A stretch of 64,000 bases of DNA from Methylorubrum aminovorans (lineage in GTDB: Bacteria > Pseudomonadota > Alphaproteobacteria > Rhizobiales > Beijerinckiaceae), in NCBI RefSeq assembly GCF_022179725.1, contig NZ_BPRC01000011.1, positions 1-64,000 on the forward strand, given 5' to 3'. A program made the position numbers and the translations under genes. Under the pieces are notes generated by a model. That model was not told the origin of the DNA. It saw nothing but the letters and a program-made list of their open reading frames with translations, and did not search any database. Below are positions 59,721 to 64,000 of this stretch, one piece after another (position 1 is the first letter of the stretch; each line of letters starts with the position of its first letter).

Positions 59721-60080
59721 ATGGAGATCCGCCCGATCCGCACGGGTGTCGACCTGACCGAGGCGTTACGAGAAATCCGCCGGCTCCGGGGCCCTGTGGG
59801 AACACCGGAGGGCGGCAAGCTCGATGTCTTGGTCACGCTGGCGGGCGCCTATAAGCGGGCACAGCCTCTGGCGCCGGAGAGCGATCCCGTCGAGATCCTT
59901 CACTTCGCCATCGGCGAGATGGGGCGGTCGCAGGCCGAGCTGGCCGGGCTTCTCGGCGCCCGCTCGCAGGCCTCCATGATCCTGAACCGCAAGCGTCCGC
60001 TCAGCCTGGAGCAGATCCGGCGGATCGCGGAAGGCGTGGCGGCTGCCGATCGCCGCCCTGGCGAGACCGTATCGCCTTGA
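59721..60080 (+). CDS. HigA-like antitoxin / HTH regulator without toxin partner
   Basis: 119 residues. The N-terminal part (IRTGVDLTEALREIRRLRGP; KLDVLVTLAGAYKRAQPLAP) is the extension typical of the HigA-type proteins, and the HTH reads GRSQAELAGLLGARSQASMI and LNRKRPLSLEQIRRIA. HigB-type toxins are usually encoded just upstream, but 59401-59720 holds no such frame, and downstream is antisense fae2. Probably an orphan regulator. Confidence 0.8.
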   Translation: MEIRPIRTGVDLTEALREIRRLRGPVGTPEGGKLDVLVTLAGAYKRAQPLAPESDPVEILHFAIGEMGRSQAELAGLLGARSQASMILNRKRPLSLEQIRRIAEGVAAADRRPGETVSP

Positions 60081-60120
60081 GCGGGACGCGGCCTGAGCCG
60101 CGCCCCTCACCGACAAAGAA

Positions 60121-60669
60121 TCAATACTCGATGATGTCTTCGAGCGCGTAGTGCTTCACCGTCTTGCGGTTGGCGATCAGCTCGTCGATCGTCGGCTCGC
60201 CCTTCATGGCGCGGGCGATGGCGAGCTTCGTCGCCTCGTAGTTGGTGCGGTAGAGATCCTTGCGGTCGAGGTTCTCGTCCTTGCCGCAGCGCTCGTCGAG
60301 CCAGATCGTGATGATCATGCACAGCTCGTCGAGCCCGTCCTTCGGCAGGATGCCCTCGATCACGCAATCGACGATCGCATCAGCCGTGGCCGCCTGGACC
60401 ACGCCGCCGAGAAGCTCGGCGTACTCGGCCGTATGGATCGTGACCTTGGTGGTCATGATCGTGGCGGGGCGCACGAGCTGGTTGAGGTCGCGCACCACGA
60501 ACATGCGGGTGTGGCCCTGCACCTGCCCCAGCATGCTCGCGAAACCGTGGCCCACGGGCCCGCGGGTGGAGCCGATCAGCACCTCCGGCATCGCGTCGGT
60601 GAACTGTCCTTCGGCCGCGAGCACGGTCGCCTCGCCGGTACGGAACCAGATCTCGGACATGTCGGTCAT
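60121..60669 (-). CDS. fae2: formaldehyde-activating enzyme homolog (Fae2-like)
   Basis: 182 residues. Fae family features: GEATVLAAEGQFTDAMPEVL with LIGSTRGPVGHGFASML, then ATIMTTKVTIHTAEYAELLG and YRTNYEATKLAIARAMKGEP near the C-terminus. Authentic Fae condenses formaldehyde with tetrahydromethanopterin and has an active-site His in a motif like AHIDLIIG; here the aligned residue is Met (AMPEVLIG). It may therefore be a sensor or have another reaction, like the Fae paralogs of methylotrophs. The ATG at 60669 is chosen; an alternative is MSEIW three codons on. Confidence 0.85.
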   Translation of the reverse strand: MTDMSEIWFRTGEATVLAAEGQFTDAMPEVLIGSTRGPVGHGFASMLGQVQGHTRMFVVRDLNQLVRPATIMTTKVTIHTAEYAELLGGVVQAATADAIVDCVIEGILPKDGLDELCMIITIWLDERCGKDENLDRKDLYRTNYEATKLAIARAMKGEPTIDELIANRKTVKHYALEDIIEY

Positions 60670-60936
60670 CCCATGATGGTGTGAGGTCGCGCCCGGCGGG
60701 CGGTCGGCGCGCAGACACCATCCCCGGCCACGCGCGTCAATCGCCTGCAGGCGCATCGGCGGCCTGCCTCGGCGGCTCTCCTTGGCGGGTCTCGGCGGGA
60801 CCGCGACCGTCGCTTCCCGCGCCGAATGTCCCGCTGAAGCGACGCCCCTGGTCTGCGACCGGAAAATCGCCCAAGTAGAATCTCCGCTGTAGAATTGCCC
60901 GTGCCAGGATCGCACGAAACCGGAAGGACCGATTCG

Positions 60937-61191
60937 ATGAGCGAGCCCGGCCAGGGCGACCGAAGAGGCGACAGGCGCGGCGAGCGGACGGGCCGCGAGG
61001 CGGGCTGGAGCCTGTCCGCCACGCCGGAGGGCGAGGGCGTGCGCCTGGAACTTGGCCTGCCCGATCTCGGCGGCCGCCCCGTCACCGCGGTGATCCGCCT
61101 CGACCGCGGCGAGGCACGGGCCTTCGCCCGGGCGCTGCTGGCTGCGGCGGGCGATGCGACCGAGCGGACCTTCGTCGAGCCCGACCGCTGA
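60937..61191 (+). CDS. small hypothetical protein
   Basis: 84 residues from the ATG at 60937 with GGAAGGA about 10 bases upstream. A basic, disordered start is followed by a compact beta/alpha part (VRLELGLPDLGGRPVTAVIR; EARAFARALLAAAG). Composition and the ribosome binding site support it; no family recognised. It converges on the lipoprotein gene 6 bp beyond. Confidence 0.6.
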   Translation: MSEPGQGDRRGDRRGERTGREAGWSLSATPEGEGVRLELGLPDLGGRPVTAVIRLDRGEARAFARALLAAAGDATERTFVEPDR

Positions 61192-61197
61192 TCCGGT

Positions 61198-61644
61198 TCA
61201 GCGCTGCGTGCGCCGTCCGGGCAGGCGGGGCACCACCGTGCCGCGCGGCTCCACCGGCGCATCGCAGGCGTAGGCGAACTCGGTCTGCAGGTCGCTGAAC
61301 ACCGTCTCGCCGGTGATCTTGCAATCCTCGCGCACGGTCTCGTCGAGATAGGTGCGCGCCGCCGTGCGGAAGCGCGCGGCGCGGGTCTCGGCGGGCGGAC
61401 GGCCGGCGCCGAGGCTGCCGACGTCGCAGCCCGTGGCCTCGCGCAGGGCGTTCGAGACCACCAGAACCCGGCGGCGCTGGCGGTTGTCGTAGATCTCGTA
61501 GGGCTCGTTGCAGCCGATGGTGACGACCTGCGGCACTTGGCTGACGTAGGTCTGGGAGATGTAGCCGAAGCCGGTGCAGCCCGAGACGAAGAGGCTGACG
61601 CCCAAAGCGAGCGGGAGTGCGAGTCGCCGAACTGTCGTCGCCAT
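61198..61644 (-). CDS. predicted lipoprotein
   Basis: About 148 residues from the ATG at 61644 (another ATG is four codons upstream). Signal segment LALPLALGVSLFVSGC with lipobox Cys at about 23, then a small domain with three more cysteines (TIGCNEPYEIYDN, REATGCDVGS, VREDCKITGE, YACDAP) that may form disulfides. No known family. Confidence 0.65.
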   Translation of the reverse strand: MATTVRRLALPLALGVSLFVSGCTGFGYISQTYVSQVPQVVTIGCNEPYEIYDNRQRRRVLVVSNALREATGCDVGSLGAGRPPAETRAARFRTAARTYLDETVREDCKITGETVFSDLQTEFAYACDAPVEPRGTVVPRLPGRRTQR

Positions 61645-61656
61645 CTGCCGCCTCAT

Positions 61657-62168
61657 ACCCGCACCATCGTCCGCCCGTCAGAATGGGCGAGAACCGGCGC
61701 ATTGAAACAGTCCAGCTTGCCCGGTCAAGCCGGTGGCCGCGCGATGGCGTCCGCGCCTGTCCCGTGCAGGCCGGACTTCGAACCCCACGCCGCACGGCAA
61801 GCCCGAGCATAACACTCGGCGCCGTCGGCCTCCGTCAGCATCGCTCATACGGCACGGCCTGCGACCGAAATCAGCACCACGTTCGGAAGCTCAAGATAAT
61901 CCTTCATCTTCGAGCAGGCCCTGCGGGAGCGATCTCTCGGGCCGCACGAAATAAACGGATGATTATTCCGTTGACCCGGCGCGCTCGTCACGGCGACATT
62001 GATGTGCGGTCCGGCCTCGACTGCACGCATCCGGCAACAGCCTCCCGAACGGGACTGATCTGCGGCGGGCGATCAACGAGGACGGACGGCCCCAACCCTC
62101 CCGAACCCGTCCTCCCGGAGCCCACGCGGCTCCGAACGACCTCGGCTGCCCATTCCGGAGCTTGTCCC
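61657..62168. other. intergenic region between lipoprotein and rhodanese genes
   Basis: About 510 bp. No convincing gene; a long open frame on the plus strand simply continues upstream from the rhodanese. An AT-richer patch with TTCCGTTGACCCGG near 61970 could be part of a promoter for the rhodanese-transporter pair. Confidence 0.4.
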
Positions 62169-63140
62169 GTGCTGCGCAAATCCGTCTTCCTGCTCACGAT
62201 TGCCGCGGGCCTTCTCGCATCGACAGGCCTGTCCGCCGCGCCGGAGACGGCGGCCAGGGACAACACCACCAAGCCGGGCGCCGCGCAGGACAGCCCCCTC
62301 GTCTCGACCGAGTGGCTGGAGAAGAACCTCGATGCCAAGAACCTGCGGATCGTCGAGGTCAGCGTCGAGCCGGGCGTGTTCGAGCGCGGCCACATCCCCG
62401 GCGCTCAGAACGTCGCCTGGCACACCGACCTCGTCGAGACGGTGAGCCGCGACATCGCCGGCCCGGAGAAGTTCACCGCACTCGCCCGTCGCCTCGGCAT
62501 CGACCGGGACACGACCGTGGTGCTCTACGGCGACAACAACAACTGGTTCGCCGCCTGGGGCGCCTGGGTGCTCGCCCAGTATGGCCTGACCGACAACGTC
62601 AAGCTGCTCGACGGCGGGCGCAAGAAGTGGGAGGCCGAGAAGCGTCCCTTCGACACGCGCAACACCGAGGTCGCCCCCTCGATCTTCACGGCGCAGGCGC
62701 CCTCGGGCAAGCTGCGGGCGCGCTTCGCCGACGTGCTGGCGGTGGCCAAGCGGGAGCGCGACGAGCAGATCCTCGACATCCGCTCGCCCGACGAGTTCAG
62801 CGGCAAGGTCATCGCGCCCGCCGGCGTGCAGGAACTGGCGATCCGTGCGGGCCACATCCCCGGCTCGGTCAACATCCCCTGGGCCAAAGCGGTGAACCCG
62901 GACGGCACGCTCAAGTCCAAGGAGGAGCTGAAGGCGCTCTACGCGGCGGCCGGCATCGATGGTTCAAAGCCGATCATCACCTCCTGCCGCATCGGCGAGC
63001 GTTCGAGTCACTCCTGGTTCGTCCTGAGCCGCATCCTCGGCTACGACGCGCGCAACTATGACGGTTCGTGGACCGAGTACGGCAACGCGGTGGGCGTGCC
63101 GGTGGTCAACCTCGCCGGCACCGTCTGGGGCGGCAAGTGA
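62169..63140 (+). CDS. periplasmic thiosulfate sulfurtransferase (two-domain rhodanese)
   Basis: 323 residues from a GTG at 62169. Signal peptide (VFLLTIAAGLLASTGLSAA). First rhodanese domain with FERGHIPGAQNVAWHTDLVE is the inactive structural half; the second has DIRSPDEFSGKVIAP and the catalytic Cys in TSCRIGERSSHSWFVLSRIL. It moves sulfane sulfur in the periplasm. Its stop overlaps the GTG of the next gene, a sulfur-compound transporter, so the two probably act together on thiosulfate. Confidence 0.9.
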   Translation: MLRKSVFLLTIAAGLLASTGLSAAPETAARDNTTKPGAAQDSPLVSTEWLEKNLDAKNLRIVEVSVEPGVFERGHIPGAQNVAWHTDLVETVSRDIAGPEKFTALARRLGIDRDTTVVLYGDNNNWFAAWGAWVLAQYGLTDNVKLLDGGRKKWEAEKRPFDTRNTEVAPSIFTAQAPSGKLRARFADVLAVAKRERDEQILDIRSPDEFSGKVIAPAGVQELAIRAGHIPGSVNIPWAKAVNPDGTLKSKEELKALYAAAGIDGSKPIITSCRIGERSSHSWFVLSRILGYDARNYDGSWTEYGNAVGVPVVNLAGTVWGGK

Positions 63141-64000
63141 GCGCCGGACCCGCGGGAGAGGCGCTGCCTCTCCCACCCCAAAGCGTGAGCGCGTCCGGAG
63201 CCGGGCGCGCTCTTCCCGTTCGGGAAGCCGTTGCCGCGCTCATCGCTGCCGGGCTCGCGGCGGCGTCCTGGCGCCTCTCGGGCGAGCCCGGCGGCACGCG
63301 GCTGGCCCTGTCCCTCGTCTTCGGCGCGCTGTTCGGCCTTGTGCTCCAGCGCAGCCGCTTCTGCTTCTACTGCCAGTGGCGCGATTACCTGGTCGTGGGC
63401 GACCCGCGGGGAATGCTCGGCATCCTGGCGGCGCTCGCGGCCGGCGCGGCGGGCTACGCCGTGGTGCTCGGCGCCTGGATGCCGGACCCTTCGGGCACGC
63501 GCCTGCCGCCGGACGCGCATATCGGCCCGGTCGGGCCTGTGCTCGCTCTGGCCGGGCTTGCCTTCGGCGCCGGTATGGCGGTCTCGGGCTCCTGCATCAG
63601 CGCCCATCTCTACCGCCTCGGCGAGGGCTCGCCGACGGCGCCCTTCGCGCTGCTCGGCACCGGGCTCGGCTTCGCCCTCGGCTTCGCGAGCTGGAATCCG
63701 CTCTATCTCGCCAGCCTCTCCGAGGCGCCCGTGCTGTGGCTGCCGCGCCATCTCGGCTACGGCTTCAGCCTCGCGCTCACGCTGGCCCTGCTCGCCGCCC
63801 TGGCCTGGCCGCTGCTGCGCCGGCTGCCCGAGCCGGAGGCGCCGACCCGGCGCGATCCCTTCCACGCGGTGTTCGTGGCCCGCTGGCCGGTCTGGCTCGG
63901 GGGCCTCGCGGTCGGGGCGCTCGGGACGCTCGCCTATCTGCGGGTCGGCCCCCTCGGCGTCACCGCGGAGATCGGCGGTCGCTCCCGGCAGGCGGCGGGC
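63137..64000 (+). CDS. YeeE/YedE-family sulfur (thiosulfate) transporter, partial
   Basis: GTG start overlaps the rhodanese stop (GTGA); the frame runs off the window, so at least 288 residues. Multiple membrane helices (LALSLVFGALFGLVLQRSRF; MLGILAALAAGAAGYAVVLG; FALLGTGLGFALGFASW) and the conserved cysteine sites of the DUF395/TsuA family: RSRFCFYCQWRDY and GMAVSGSCISAHLYRLGEGS. Likely imports thiosulfate or a persulfide made by the upstream rhodanese. Confidence 0.88.
   Translation, partial: MSAGPAGEALPLPPQSVSASGAGRALPVREAVAALIAAGLAAASWRLSGEPGGTRLALSLVFGALFGLVLQRSRFCFYCQWRDYLVVGDPRGMLGILAALAAGAAGYAVVLGAWMPDPSGTRLPPDAHIGPVGPVLALAGLAFGAGMAVSGSCISAHLYRLGEGSPTAPFALLGTGLGFALGFASWNPLYLASLSEAPVLWLPRHLGYGFSLALTLALLAALAWPLLRRLPEPEAPTRRDPFHAVFVARWPVWLGGLAVGALGTLAYLRVGPLGVTAEIGGRSRQAAG

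Noticed and set aside
61617..62168. Extension of the rhodanese upstream to 61617
   Set aside because: It lacks coding character and would bury the clear signal peptide that starts at the GTG at 62169.

Overview
The window looks like a chromosome segment of a pink methylotrophic alphaproteobacterium (Methylobacterium/Methylorubrum type). The supports are a very GC-rich host background, an RcGTA-type gene transfer agent cluster, the aerobic (Cob) cobalamin pathway with a B12 riboswitch, and a homolog of formaldehyde-activating enzyme. No 16S or other phylogenetic marker is present, so genus is an inference.

Positions 1-23.7 kb are an accessory island of lower GC. A haloperoxidase/PAP2-like gene is cut off near 1510, where it meets a type II CBASS anti-phage locus: cap3 (also cut at that junction), cap2 and a DncV-like CD-NTase on the minus strand, and a patatin effector (capV) diverging on the plus strand. 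Next come an FAD/NAD-binding protein of unknown role (5971-7839), decayed gene fragments (a frameshifted HTH/coiled-coil gene and a GST C-terminus), and a chain of very short overlapping ORFs (9428-10573). The chain leads into a Tn7-like transposition module: tniQ1 on plus; tniQ2, tniB (TnsC-like), tniA (TnsB-like) and tnsA on minus, with several small unknown genes upstream of tnsA. The CBASS genes are plausibly cargo of this element, but I could not identify the transposon ends.

From 23.7 to 26.4 kb are a secreted beta-propeller-like protein and cobQ. An AT-rich spacer (26560-26887) then adjoins the truncated last gene of the gene transfer agent. The GTA cluster (26888-44521) reads right to left: TerS, TerL, portal, protease, capsid, head-tail and tail genes g6-g15, a DUF2793 protein broken by an in-frame TGA, lysozyme, and a truncated holin-like protein. 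A strong sigma70-like promoter lies upstream of TerS. A near-consensus parS site sits between TerL and portal. Two secreted trypsin-like proteases sit antisense between capsid and g6.

From 45.0 to 56.8 kb is the cobalamin region. A riboswitch-controlled minus-strand operon runs cbtB-cbtA-DUF1636-cobW-DUF4349 lipoprotein-cobN-cobG-cobH-cobI-cobJ, with overlapping starts and stops through most of it. A divergent cobP-cobO pair lies on plus. cobN carries an in-frame palindromic repeat of about 194 bp. The remaining 7 kb holds ordinary host genes: a chemotaxis receptor flanked by a repeated hairpin, an orphan HigA-like regulator, a Fae homolog lacking the usual active-site His, a lipoprotein, a secreted rhodanese, and the start of a YeeE/YedE-type sulfur transporter that runs off the window.
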